This document shows, piece by piece, positions 36,941 through 45,962 of a stretch of DNA of 64,000 nucleotides (position 1 is the first letter of the stretch; each line of letters begins with the position of its first letter). Source of the DNA: Gp6-AA40 sp963723495 (GTDB lineage Bacteria; Acidobacteriota; Vicinamibacteria; Vicinamibacterales; UBA2999); NCBI GenBank assembly GCA_963723495.1, contig CAVRQR010000015.1:310001-374000 (forward strand). Direction: 5' to 3'. Below the pieces are notes generated by a model. That model did no database searches and was not told the DNA's origin. It was given only the letters and a program-made list of their open reading frames with translations. The translations under genes and the position numbers were made by a program.

Positions 36941-37360
36941 CTAGCGCCGCCGAAAGAAATTCAGGATCTTCCGAGCAGATTCCACTGCGTCCACCGATGA
37001 CTCCGCCGGAGCGCCGCCGTCGCGGACACTGTTCCTGCGATCGCCCGACGATCCTCCAGCTGTCTTCGGGCTTTCACTTGCCGGCGCCGATTGCCGCAAC
37101 CGGCCGATGGCGCTGCGCAAAGAGTCGGCACTCGCAACCGCCAGCGGCAGGAACTCGACGCCCGCCACAAATGCATGCTCGCCACGAGCCTGGACGCGAG
37201 CGATGCGAAACCACTCGAAGCGCCGCTCACCCTCGAACTCCACTTCGAGCCACCCGACCGTTCCGACCTGCAATGGCGTGCATGATTCGATCAGGCAGCC
37301 GCCACTGCTGACGTCCCGCACGACGAGCGGTACGTTCCTGAGCAACACTGCATTGGTCAT
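36941..37360 (-). CDS. PilZ-domain protein
   Basis: 139 residues. VVRDVSSGGCLIESCTPLQVG is the PilZ core (the D/N-x-S-x-x-G box), followed by beta strands GWLEVEFEGERRFEWFRIA and FVAGVEFLPL. The N-terminal RxxxR c-di-GMP motif would lie just before the chosen start; the frame stays open upstream without a good start, so the N-terminus is uncertain. A disordered Ser/Gly/Arg tail follows. Sixty-three bases after the PilZ gene at 37424 and likely in its operon. Cyclic-di-GMP effector by family. Confidence 0.7.
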   Translation of the reverse strand: MTNAVLLRNVPLVVRDVSSGGCLIESCTPLQVGTVGWLEVEFEGERRFEWFRIARVQARGEHAFVAGVEFLPLAVASADSLRSAIGRLRQSAPASESPKTAGGSSGDRRNSVRDGGAPAESSVDAVESARKILNFFRRR

Positions 37361-37423
37361 CGCTTGGCGGACCCTCGTTGCGTACGAGCGAGAAGTCGGG
37401 ACGTGGCTGCCGGCTGTTTCGTG

Positions 37424-37696
37424 TCAGACGTCACCTGAACGTGCAATCTGAATCGCATCGGCCCATGACGTGAGTCCATCTCGCAGGACACGACGCGCAC
37501 GGGGTATAACCTGGTCGCACCGCCTGCGCGAATTGAACTGCAGCACGAGCCGGTCGTCGCACCGGGCGGGCTGGCTGGTCACCACGACGGCCGACTCACC
37601 GTCCCAGCTCTCGACGACGCAGTCTGAAACGGTGCGCGCCTGCCCTTCGGCCGGCGCAAGGAGGGCGTATCGGGTAAAACGTCGACGGCCGATCAT
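37424..37696 (-). CDS. Small PilZ-like protein
   Basis: 90 residues starting MIGRRRFTRYALLAPAEGQA: RRRFTRY is the RxxxR-type c-di-GMP binding motif, then VVESWDGESAVVVTSQPA replaces the usual D-x-S-x-x-G box, and LVLQFNSRRRCDQVI gives the following strands. The second motif is divergent, so ligand binding may be lost. A sigma-54-like -24/-12 element ends 16 bases upstream of the ATG. First gene of PilZ-PilZ-TonB-like run. Confidence 0.65.
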   Translation of the reverse strand: MIGRRRFTRYALLAPAEGQARTVSDCVVESWDGESAVVVTSQPARCDDRLVLQFNSRRRCDQVIPRARRVLRDGLTSWADAIQIARSGDV

Positions 37697-37711
37697 CGAC
37701 TGCGAGAAAGA

Positions 37712-37726
37712 GCAACCTCAGTGCCG
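37712..37726 (-). promoter_or_regulatory. Sigma-54 -24/-12 promoter candidate (PilZ gene 37696)
   Basis: Minus strand CGGCACTGAGGTTGC: GGCAC and TTGC at the exact sigma-54 spacing (GG to GC, 12 bases); only the leading T differs in the core. The -12 C is 16 bases from the ATG, predicting a transcript that starts about four bases before it. Confidence 0.5.
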
Positions 37727-37779
37727 CAGTCGTTGGGATGAACCGCAGCAGTCGCTCTCTGCGATTGGCGCGGTGTTGG

Positions 37780-38261
37780 CTACATGTCTGTCCGTGGCGC
37801 TGACTTTTTCAAGGCCGTCACGTCTGCCTGGAACCAGACGATGTTCACGAGCTGAGTGAAGATTGCGACGCCTGGCGACCCCACGACGAGACGATCGCCG
37901 ACGATGAGATCCGCCGCCCTCGATAGCACCGCCGCGAAGCTCGATGGTCGCGAACGCGGCGAACGACGCCGCCGCGCGCCAGGCGGCGAGCCGCTCGCAC
38001 GATCTTCGTGACGCGCCCGTCCCTGGCCACGAAGACGACGTCGATCGGAAAGCGCATCCTGACAGTGTGGACCGCGTTGCAGGGCGCCAGCACCAGCGCC
38101 GTGCCGGCCGCCAGATCGTCGCGTCCCAGCAGCCCTCGCCGCCTCGTTCCCGAGTCGAACGCCGTCTCGAGTGTCTCGGCCACGACTGAGCCGGTTCGCT
38201 CGTTGACGAGTGCCTGGGCGACTGGATGCCGCGCGAGCAACGGGCGCAGAAAGTGACTCAT
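37780..38261 (-). CDS. DUF192 family protein
   Basis: From ATG 38261: VAETLETAFDSGTRRRGLLG then the DUF192 core ALVLAPCNAVHTVRMRFPIDVVFVARDGRV, with TVRMRFPIDVVF diagnostic. After a frame change near 37985 the conserved end reads ASFAAFATIELRGGAIEGAD and then GDRLVVGSPGVAIF, running to TAG 37780. The family (about 110-170 residues, beta-rich) is of unknown function, frequently beside pilus or envelope genes. Sits between the EBP-PilZ pair and the PilZ-PilZ-TonB run, all on the minus strand. Confidence 0.75.
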
Positions 38262-38384
38262 GCCGTCTTGCGCTCGGAGGGCAACGCAGCGTCGCGCTCC
38301 CGCCTGGCGGCGCCCGCCGGAATCGCCAAGGGTGGTTCGATCAGGCGTTCCTTCTGTCGCTGTCCCGAGCGGTATTCACGAAAG

Positions 38385-39431
38385 TCAACGCTGCAGCCGT
38401 GCGTGGACAAGAAAGTTGAGAAATCGCTTGTAGTCGCCCGGCTCCATGCGCAGCAGCCGCAGAACCGCCCGGTAATTGCCGCTCGTCTCGAACAGGCACT
38501 GACGGACCAGCGCCATCAGATCGGCGCGCGTGATGTCTCGATTGATGAACATCGGGTAGACGTGCTCCCAGAACGAAGAGGAGCCGGAGACCAGTCCCTC
38601 ATACAGAAAGTCGGACACCTGCTTCCGTCGTTCGCGGGTAGGCCTCACACCACCGGCGGCCGACCGCGTGATGGCGGGCGGAAGTTCGGCGACGCCGACG
38701 ACAGACGGTCCCTCCAGCCACGCGAGCTGTTCGATCACGTTCTGGAGCTCGCGGACGTTCCCGGGCCAGTTATAGCGCTCGAGCACCTCCAAGGCTTCGT
38801 CGGACAGCGTCAGCGCAACGCCGGTTTTTTCGATGATGTGTGCAATGAGCGTACGGATGTCCTCGCGACGGTTCCGGAGCGGTGGCACCTCGAGGTGCAC
38901 GACCATGATCCGGTACATCAAATCCTCCCGGAACTGTCCCTTCGAGACGAGATCGGGCAGGCTCCGATTGGTGGCCGCAACGACCCGCACATCGACCTTC
39001 CCGGATGCGAGATCGGCGCCGACCGGCTTCACTTCCCCGCTTTCCAGAAACCGCAGAAGCATCGCCTGCATCCGCAGGCTCATTTCCCCGACTTCGTCCA
39101 GGAACACGGTGCCCCGGTTACCCAGTTGAAAGAGGCCCACCTTGTCGCGGTGTGCCCCGGTGAAGCTGCCCTTGACGTGACCGAAGAGCTCCGACTCGAG
39201 GAGCGTCTCCGCCACGCCAGCGCAATTGAGTGCCACGAAGGGACGCTCGGCGCGCGGGGACCGGGCATGAATAAATCGCGCGATCAGATCCTTCCCGACG
39301 CCGCTCTCTCCCGTGATGAGCACCTTCGCGTTGCCGGCGGCAACGCGGGCCGCCGACGAGCGGAGGCGTTCGAGAGCGGGACTGCTTCCGATGAGCGTGG
39401 GTTCAGAGATGACGTGTGTATGTGTATGCAT
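38385..39431 (-). CDS. Sensorless sigma-54 enhancer-binding protein (copy 1)
   Basis: 348 residues from ATG 39431 (MHTHTHVISEPTLIGSS). Almost the whole protein is the AAA+ sigma-54 activation domain: Walker A GESGVGKD (41-48), GSFTGA (88-93, the loop contacting sigma-54), Walker B VFLDEVGEMS, and NWPGNVRELQNVIEQL. There is no receiver, GAF or PAS domain before it. The C-terminal 80 residues are not a standard Fis HTH but a conserved module shared with copy 2 (INRDITRADLMALVRQ, GNYRAVLRLLRMEPGDYKRF). Its ATG overlaps the stop of the PilZ gene (TGATG), so the two are translated together. Confidence 0.88.
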   Translation of the reverse strand: MHTHTHVISEPTLIGSSPALERLRSSAARVAAGNAKVLITGESGVGKDLIARFIHARSPRAERPFVALNCAGVAETLLESELFGHVKGSFTGAHRDKVGLFQLGNRGTVFLDEVGEMSLRMQAMLLRFLESGEVKPVGADLASGKVDVRVVAATNRSLPDLVSKGQFREDLMYRIMVVHLEVPPLRNRREDIRTLIAHIIEKTGVALTLSDEALEVLERYNWPGNVRELQNVIEQLAWLEGPSVVGVAELPPAITRSAAGGVRPTRERRKQVSDFLYEGLVSGSSSFWEHVYPMFINRDITRADLMALVRQCLFETSGNYRAVLRLLRMEPGDYKRFLNFLVHARLQR

Positions 39432-40057
39432 CAGCGATAAGTGGCAGCAGGGGAGCCAACACTCATAATCGTCGCCAGTCCTCGAAGCGAGTCTGGCGAC
39501 GTAGGGCCTAACGTCAGGAACTCCGCAGCCATCCGGTATTGCCACACAGAATTGGATGTCTGTAACGTGCGCCTGACGCGCACGGCTTCCGAGTGATCGT
39601 GAGTCGAGCTCTTTATTCGTACGAAACCAACGGCTCCTTCGATGACGATGGACGGGCTTTCGAAAACGCAGCCCCCGGTGCTGGCTTCCACGACGCGCAC
39701 CGGTACTCGTCGAATGACCGCGCCCACCACCGATCGTCCCCGCTCGGTCAGCACGCCCTGGAATCTGCTGTCGCGCGGCGCAGGGTGAACCATCTTCAGA
39801 CGCACCCGCCGCCGTAACGAGCCATCGTCCATGACAACCCGGTTGTCCACGACGCGGACGAGCACCGTGCAGAGATGCGCGTCGCGCGCAATCGGAATCT
39901 CCAGCAGCAGACGCTCGCCACGAGGAAGAGGACCGGGAGCGATGACGATCGCGTGGTGTGAACCGAGCTGCGCGATCTCGACATCCTGCACCATGCGCAG
40001 GCTGCCCACTCCCGACTCGATTAGAGGGAATCTCTCGGCGCGTCGGCGTTCAATCAT
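39431..40057 (-). CDS. PilZ-domain protein coupled to the sigma-54 activator
   Basis: 208 residues from ATG 40057 (MIERRRAERFPLIESG). ERRRAERF is an N-terminal RxxxR motif, and near residue 120 VRVVEASTGGCVFESP gives the D/N-x-S-x-x-G box; the beta-barrel strands between are visible (VRVVDNRVVMDDGSL, RLKMVHPAPRDSRF). It looks like a YcgR-N-like domain plus PilZ. It overlaps the EBP start by one base, which suggests that c-di-GMP sensing and sigma-54 activation act together. A near-perfect sigma-54 element lies 23 bases upstream. Confidence 0.72.
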   Translation of the reverse strand: MIERRRAERFPLIESGVGSLRMVQDVEIAQLGSHHAIVIAPGPLPRGERLLLEIPIARDAHLCTVLVRVVDNRVVMDDGSLRRRVRLKMVHPAPRDSRFQGVLTERGRSVVGAVIRRVPVRVVEASTGGCVFESPSIVIEGAVGFVRIKSSTHDHSEAVRVRRTLQTSNSVWQYRMAAEFLTLGPTSPDSLRGLATIMSVGSPAATYR

Positions 40058-40079
40058 CTGACTGCCGATGTGCAGGAGA

Positions 40080-40094
40080 GCAACCTGCGTGCCC
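40080..40094 (-). promoter_or_regulatory. Sigma-54 -24/-12 promoter candidate (PilZ-EBP1 operon)
   Basis: Minus strand GGGCACGCAGGTTGC: GGCACG-N4-TTGC matches the consensus fully apart from the first T. The -12 C lies 23 bases before the ATG at 40057. Confidence 0.6.
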
Positions 40095-40303
40095 GTACGG
40101 CATGACGGCGCTGATCCCGCAGATTCCTTGACGATCCGACGACTTCGTCGCGGTCGCGACGCGAGCCCGTCAGGCTGGTCGCCTTCTGCATCTGCCGGCA
40201 GCAAGGCATTTCGTCTGGTCCCAGGCAGCCACGACCCGAACCCTCGAAGCCGCGCGCTGCATTTCGCGTCGGTAAACACAGGTGCCCCTGCCCATTCGCT
40301 GTC

Positions 40304-40318
40304 TGGCAGTGCCCTTGC
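40304..40318 (+). promoter_or_regulatory. Sigma-54 -24/-12 promoter candidate (GT2 operon)
   Basis: TGGCAGTGCCCTTGC: TGGCA and TTGC at exact spacing. The -12 C is 16 bases before the ATG at 40334. It is divergent to the element at 40080-40094. Confidence 0.6.
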
Positions 40319-40333
40319 CTTGAGTAGGGCCAG

Positions 40334-41453
40334 ATGTCGAACGCGCAGAGCAAGGTGACCGTCTCTCTTCCAGCCGCTCCCGGCGGAGTCTGCGTCGTCA
40401 TTCCCGCACGCAACGAAGAGAAGTTGATCGCTCGGTGCGTCAAAAGCGTCCTCGATGCCGGGCTCGACCCGGCGCACGTGTATGCCATCGACGACGCCTC
40501 CACCGATGGGACCGGCGCCGTCCTGCGTGGCTTTGCAGGCGTGAACGTTCTCCGCAACGAGCCGCGCAAGGGCAAGGCCGGCAGCCTCCGCTACGCCATC
40601 GAACACTTCGGGCTGGCGGAGCGCTACGCGTTCGTCGCCATCCTCGACGCCGACAGTCACGTGGCGCCGGGCTACTTCGACGCCGTCCTGCAGGCGTTCA
40701 ATGAGGACTCGAAGGCGGCCCTGGTGTGCGGCAGCCCCCGTGGCCAGACCTACAACTATTTGACCGCCTTCAGGACGCTCGAATACGCGCTCAGCCTGTC
40801 GCTGTATCGAAAGGGGCAGGACAGACTCGGGGTCATCACCGTTGCGCCAGGATGCGCGTCTGTTTACCGGTCCTCGATCCTCGGCGCGCTCGACTGGGAC
40901 GGCGGTACGCTCGTCGAAGACATGGATCTCACGATTCAGATCCATCGTAAGCGTCTCGGCCGAGTCAGATTCGCAGAAGACGCCGTGGTCTACACGCAGG
41001 ACCCGCGGCGAATCCGCGAGTACATCGGTCAGCTCACGCGCTGGTACAGCGGAACGTGGCAGGTTATGCGGCTTCATCGACTGCCTTTCGGCCGCCAGCG
41101 GCTCGACGCAGAGGTGGCGTTACTCATCGGTGAAGGTCTCGGCTACTCGGTACTGGTGCTCGCGCTGCCCGTGCTGGCATGGCTGTGGCCGGCCGCAATA
41201 CTGCGGGCCTTGCTGCTCGACCAGTCGGTGTTCGCCTTCCTGTGCCGTCGTATTTGCCTGGCGTCTGCGCAGGCTCGACGTGCTCTTCTGGCTTCCGATG
41301 TTCGCGCCGCTGCGCGTGATCGGTTGCATGGTCTTGGTGCGCACGTTCTGGCTGGAGGTCGTTCGTCGACGAACATTGCGAACGTGGTTCTCCGTCGCGC
41401 GCTATGACTCCAATGCTCAATCGCCGTACAACACCGGGAGGTCCCTTGCCTAG
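40334..41453 (+). CDS. Processive-type GT2 membrane glycosyltransferase
   Basis: About 373 residues. GT-A core: VCVVIPARNEEKLIARC, AIDDASTDGTG, DAD (residues 105-107) for Mn-UDP-sugar, LVEDMDLT (ED, 195-196, catalytic base region) and QLTRWYSG (Q233-x-x-R-W), which together mark processive beta-glycan synthases (cellulose, hyaluronan or poly-GlcNAc type). Two C-terminal membrane helices follow (GYSVLVLALPVLAWLWPAA). Near 41243 a frame change gives VVFAWRLRRLDVLFWLPMFA and FWLEVVRRRTLRTWFS, ending at 41453 and overlapping the next gene. No PilZ is fused; PilZ proteins are encoded next door. Product glycan unknown. Confidence 0.85.
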
Positions 41454-42254
41454 ATTCGCGCTTATCGCATGTGCACTGTTGGCGCTGTTCGCCCGAAACG
41501 TTGGCGCACAGGAAATTCCGGCGTCCGTTGCCTTTCCAGGCTCTTTCTGGATCTCTGCTGGTAACGTGGTGCCGGCCGAGCGCGGCAACGTCCTCGGACA
41601 AGCCGCGTTCGAGCAGGGCATCACAGTCTGGGAGCGGGGATCCTGGTTTCTGATTCCGCACGTCAATGTCTCGCTCATGGCCGATTCCTACGGCTATGAG
41701 TGGAACAACCGATCCCCGGCGCGCGTGGGGGTGAAGATCGTGCGGCGCATTCCCGGCGGCATCGTGCAAGCCGGAGGCGGCATGATGATCGAGCCCGGCG
41801 CCGAAAGCGGCGAACAGCGCCACCCGACCGCGGTTGTCGACTACTGGTCGGGTTGGGCTGCAGAAGGACGGGCACAGCGCGGCGCGAGCATTCGGCGGAT
41901 TTCCCGGGCTACGCCTGGGCGAGCTCGGGGCTGGTTGCTGGACGGGATCCGCACAACTGGATTACGAGCGCGGCGGCGCAACAGGGGCTGGTCGCCTTCC
42001 GTAGCCGAATCGTCAGCGTCGTGCCCTACGCAGCGGGCGCCGTCAGCTTCGACAGCAAGCGTCGACCCTGGGAGAACCGCGTCTCCTACGATGCCGGCGT
42101 GAAGCTGGTGCGACCGCTGATTGGAGGCGTGGTCGAGACTGGCGTCGCGGCGCGCCGCCAGCACGAACTGCTGACAGGTAATGCGCATTCCGCGCCCGTT
42201 GCATACGTCAACCTGTGGATCGGCTGGAATCCTCGATCCCTCTTTCATCGCTGA
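41404..42254 (+). CDS. Exported beta-rich protein of the GT2 operon (frameshifted here)
   Basis: ATG 41404 (or 41413, MLNRRTTPGG) with a signal peptide (FALIACALLALFARNVGA). The mature part has outer-membrane-like strands: FWISAGNVVPAERGNVLG, WFLIPHVNVSLMADSYGYEW, VGVKIVRRIPGGIVQAGGG. After one frame change near 41870, YAWASSGLVAGRDPHNWI, VPYAAGAVSFDSKRRPW and VSYDAGVKLVRPLIGGVVE follow, ending at 42254. The layout suggests a barrel or periplasmic scaffold for export of the glycan. Overlaps the GT2 end by 50 nt. Family not recognised. Confidence 0.6.
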
Positions 42255-42263
42255 ACACAAGCC

Positions 42264-42716
42264 ATGTATCTCAACACTCTCGGCGGCTCGTCTCTGTTGC
42301 ATCTCCTGATCGGCTACCCAAAGCTGGTCCTGCTCTTCGGTCTCGCCGGCGCTGTCGCCATGGCCACGGCGCCACACGGCCCCGGTCGTTACGCCGGAAC
42401 CGCTGGGTACATGGCCCAAGTGGACGCTGCAATTAAGCCGAGGCTGGCTGACGCGGCTGCCGAGCAACAGGCGCGCCTGCGGGCGATCGATATGCTCGAG
42501 CGCTTCGACGACGATGAGATTCTCGCAGCCGTCGAGCGCACGTTGGAGCAGTGTGGTCCCGGCTGCACAGACCTGGCGACGCCGATCGTGATCGACGACC
42601 CCGATCTGCTGCGCCGCGTGCTCGTGCTCTACCAGTTGGACCAGGCGGCCACACGAGCGCGCGCGGCTGCCCCGCGGCGCGACGCCGAGGCGATTCACAC
42701 GACTGCTCAACAGTGA
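42264..42716 (+). CDS. Small membrane-anchored protein of the GT2 operon
   Basis: 150 residues: an N-terminal membrane helix (LLHLLIGYPKLVLLFGLAGAVAMA), then a helical acidic domain (LRAIDMLERFDDDEILAAVERTLEQCGPGC). Two close Cys residues (CGPGC) could bind metal or form a disulfide. Starts ten bases after the preceding stop, so part of the same operon. Tail-to-tail with EBP copy 2. I do not recognise the family. Confidence 0.55.
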   Translation: MYLNTLGGSSLLHLLIGYPKLVLLFGLAGAVAMATAPHGPGRYAGTAGYMAQVDAAIKPRLADAAAEQQARLRAIDMLERFDDDEILAAVERTLEQCGPGCTDLATPIVIDDPDLLRRVLVLYQLDQAATRARAAAPRRDAEAIHTTAQQ

Positions 42717-42740
42717 ATGACGCATGTAATCAGCCAGCAC

Positions 42741-43881
42741 TCACCCGGCGACCGCGTGCCGGTATGGGAGGGTTGAGGAGGAATCGGCCGCCCGCGCGGC
42801 CGGTTTGAATTCCCTCGCTTCAACGCGGCAATCGTGCGCCGCCAAGAAGTTCAACAGACGCTTGTAGTCATCCTGCTCCATGCCGAACAGTTCGATGACA
42901 CCTCGATAGCTGCCGCCACTCATCGCCAACCCTCTCCGAATGAGTTGCCGGAGATCGGCGCGTGTGATGTCTCGACTGATGAAGAGCGGGTGGACATCGT
43001 CCCAGAATCTCATCCCACCGGAAGTGAGTCCGTCGTAGAGATCCGCGGCAATCGAGCGTCGACGGTCCTGCATGACGTGCTTGAAGTCGCGGTGACTGGC
43101 CACAATCGTCCGCGGCAGATCGGACGGCTCCACGGGTCTGCCACTGACGAGCGAGACGAGCTGCTCGACGACGTTCTGCAGTTCTCGGACGTTGCCGGGC
43201 CATCGATATGACTCGAGCAATCGCATTGCGGCGTCGCTGAACGTGAGCGACCCGCCGCACTTCGCCATGAGGTGCTCTATGAGTGCAGGAACGTCCTGGG
43301 ACCGCTCGCGCAACGGGGGCACCTCGATGCGTGTCACGTCGATGCGGTACAGCAGGTCATCCCGGAACTGGCCCTTGTTCACCATCGCGCGAAGATCGCG
43401 ATTGGTCGCCGATACGATGCGCACGTCGACCCGGGTGGAGGGCGAATCGGAGCCCACGCGCCGTAATTCACCAGTCTCGAGAAATCGAAGCAACAGGGCC
43501 TGCATTCTCAGACTCATGTCCCCGATCTCGTCGAGAAAGATCGTGCCTTTGTGCGCCTGCTCGAAACTGCCGATTTTGTCTCGGTAGGCGCCCGTGAAGC
43601 TTCCTTTCACATGTCCGAAGAGCTCCGATTCGAGCAGCGTCTCGGCGATGCCGGCGCAATTCAGCGCCACGAAAGGCTCGGAAGCAGCGCGGAGACTGGC
43701 TATGAATCAATCGCGCGAACACGTCCTTGCCGACGCCGCTCTCTCCCGTGATCAACACCTTGACGTTGCTCGCGGCGACACGAGTCGCCACGCTGACGGC
43801 GTGTTCCATCGCGGGACTCGAGCCGACGACGGTCGGAGCGAGTGGATACGTGTCGACGAGGTCGCGAGGTGATCTAGCCAT
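42741..43881 (-). CDS. Sensorless sigma-54 enhancer-binding protein (copy 2; frameshifted here)
   Basis: Starts MARSPRDLVDTYPLAPTVVG (ATG 43881). Walker A GESGVGKDVFARLIH, then one frame change near 43695, then LNCAGIAETLLESELFG, GSFTGAYRDK, Walker B IFLDEIGDMS and RWPGNVRELQNVVEQL. The C-terminal module matches copy 1 (SRDITRADLRQLIRRG, GSYRGVIELFGMEQDDYKR) and there is again no sensor domain or Fis HTH. It closes the GT2 operon from the other side. A sigma-54-like element lies upstream at 43973-43987, so it may be autoregulated or controlled by copy 1. Confidence 0.83.
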
Positions 43882-43972
43882 GACAAGTCCACATGTTCTC
43901 GTGCTGCGCAAACAACGCTTTCATCGCCACCGAATACAGAATCGTGAGTGCTCACCGTTGGTGTCTTGTTGA

Positions 43973-43987
43973 GCAAAGTGCCGGCCA
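43973..43987 (-). promoter_or_regulatory. Sigma-54 -24/-12 promoter candidate (EBP copy 2)
   Basis: Minus strand TGGCCGGCACTTTGC: TGGC and TTGC at exact spacing, followed by T. It lies in the 308-bp gap 43882-44189, 92 bases before the ATG at 43881, leaving a normal leader. The rest of that gap shows no gene. Confidence 0.5.
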
Positions 43988-44189
43988 AGGTAGAACTTTT
44001 CACGCGTGGCAAGACAGACAACCAGATATGCACGGCATTGCTTCAATGACTGACGCGTGCCTGCACACCGCGTCAGCGATCTCAATTCTGGTTGGTTGTT
44101 GCGGACGCGAATCTGAAGTTCTGCGGCGTCGCTAAGATGAACCACTGAGGTACGTGCCGGACTCACAACGGAACACGACCTCAGCGCTC

Positions 44190-45962
44190 TCAGATTCGCT
44201 GGAAATTCTTCTCGACCTCGCGACGCGTCAGCCTCAGCATCACTGGCCGGCCATGCGGGCAGATCGTCGAATAGGCGGTGCGGCGAAGTTCTTCCAGGAT
44301 GTGCGCCATCTTCTCCATGGTCAGCGGATAGTTGGCCTTGACGGCGGCATGACAGGCCATCGTCGCGGCAATCCGCTTCAGCGCGTCTTCAGACCTTCGA
44401 CCCGCGATCCACTCCCTCGAGATCCTCGGCCAGCGCACGCACGGTGGCCTCGCAGTGCTCGCGCGTCAGGAGCGCGGGAAACGCGGCGAGGCGCAGCGAG
44501 TCGCCACCGAACTCCTCGATCTCGAATCCAAGCCGTTCGAGTTGATCGGCGTGCCCGGCCAGCGCCTGCCGGGCCGCGGCCGACATCTCGACCAGCATCG
44601 GCTCGAGCAGGCGTTGGCTCTCCAGCCGGCCGGTCGTCAGCCGCTCGGTAATCCGCTCGAACAGCACGCGCTCGTGCGCGACGTGCTGGTCGATGATGGC
44701 GATGCCATCTTCATCCACGGCAATGATGAATGTGTCCCTGAACTGCCCTAAAGGCATCAAGGGCTTCAACGGGCTTTCGGTTGTCGGTGCGATCGGCGCT
44801 TCGCCGGTCGGTGCGAACCCACTGGTCGATTGTCGGTGCGAGGCCCGCTCACGCTCGTCGGTGCGGGGGCGCCGACCGTCCAGCGGCTCGGGAACACTGC
44901 GGAGTACGCGTGCGGCAGCGGCAGCGTTGCTGGCTGCGCTCCGCTGGCGAGTGGTGAGCTGAGTTGCAGTTCAGGAACCGGGCCGCGGCCGAGGGCATCG
45001 CCAAGCGCCCGGCGCACGAGCTCGTGCATGAAGGACTGATCGCGAAACCGCACTTCCGCCTTCGTCGGGTGCACGTTGACGTCGACCGTGTCCGGAGGCA
45101 TCTCGATGAACAGATGCACCTCGGGACTGCGTTCCTTGATGGACGCCACGCTGTAGGCGTCGATGATCGCGTGCGCAATGGTCCGGTCGCGAACGATGCG
45201 CCGGTTGATGAAGACGTTCTGCGGTCCGCGCGTCGGTCCCTGCTCGGCGAGCGCCGCGATGTAGCCAACGAGGCTCACGTCGCCGGTGTCGCGACGGACG
45301 TCGACGAGATCAGCTCGATCGCCGTACAGCTGATACAGCCGATCCCGCAGCGTCGCAACCGGTGGGACCTGCAGCACCTTGCGCCCCGAGCTGGTCAACG
45401 TAAAGCCGACTTCCGGATAGCACAGCGCCAACTGGGTGACGATACGAGAGACCTGGGCGGACTCGGCGCCATCCGACTTGAGAAACTTGCGGCGCGCCGG
45501 AAGGTTGTAGAACAGATCGGCGACCTCGATCGAGGTGCCTTCCGGCATTCCCGCCTCCATCACGGAAGCGATGGTCCCGCCATTGACGCGGACCTCGGTG
45601 CCGGATGCGGAGCCGCGCGCCCGCGAGCGAAGGACAAAATGTGACACCGATGCGATGCTGGGCAGCGCCTCTCCGCGGAATCCGAGCGTCGCGATGCGCG
45701 CGAGGTCATCGGACCGGCGAATCTTGCTCGTCGCGTGGCGTTCGATGGCCAGCCGCGCGTCCTCCGGCTCCATCCCCTCGCCATCGTCCTCGACGCGTAT
45801 CAGCTTCTTGCCGCCGAACTCCACGGTAATCGCGATGCGCCGCGCGCCGGCATCCAGTGAGTTCTCGACCAGCTCTTTGATGACCGATGCCGGACGCTCG
45901 ACGACTTCACCGGCGGCGATCTGGTTGGCAAGGTCGTCAGGGAGTCGATGGATCTTGCTCAT
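44190..45962 (-). CDS. mutL: DNA mismatch repair protein MutL (frameshifted here)
   Basis: N-terminal GHKL ATPase complete: LANQIAAGEVVERPASVIKE, ENSLDAGA, DDGEGM, ATSKI, LGFRGEALPSIA; transducer VFINRRIVRDRTI and VDVNVHPTKAEVRF. Frame changes near 44770 and 44395 join the C-terminal domain. This carries DQHVAHERVLFE, the endonuclease motif of MutL proteins from organisms without MutH (here with Val in the fourth place), and a C-terminal ICPHGRPVMLRL zinc/active-site motif. ATG 45962 follows the corA stop directly (TGAATG). Last gene of the long minus-strand run. Confidence 0.9.

Noticed and set aside
37430..37445. Sigma-54 element before the PilZ gene at 37360
   Set aside because: GCAA is present on the plus strand but the GGCA half is missing at the right spacing.
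40058..41077. Minus-strand extension of the PilZ frame upstream of 40057
   Set aside because: It runs antisense through the GT2 core; the PilZ start at 40057 has an RxxxR motif right after it and a sigma-54 element before it.
39431..43881. Full two-component system with the EBPs
   Set aside because: No histidine kinase or receiver domain is encoded in or next to the locus.
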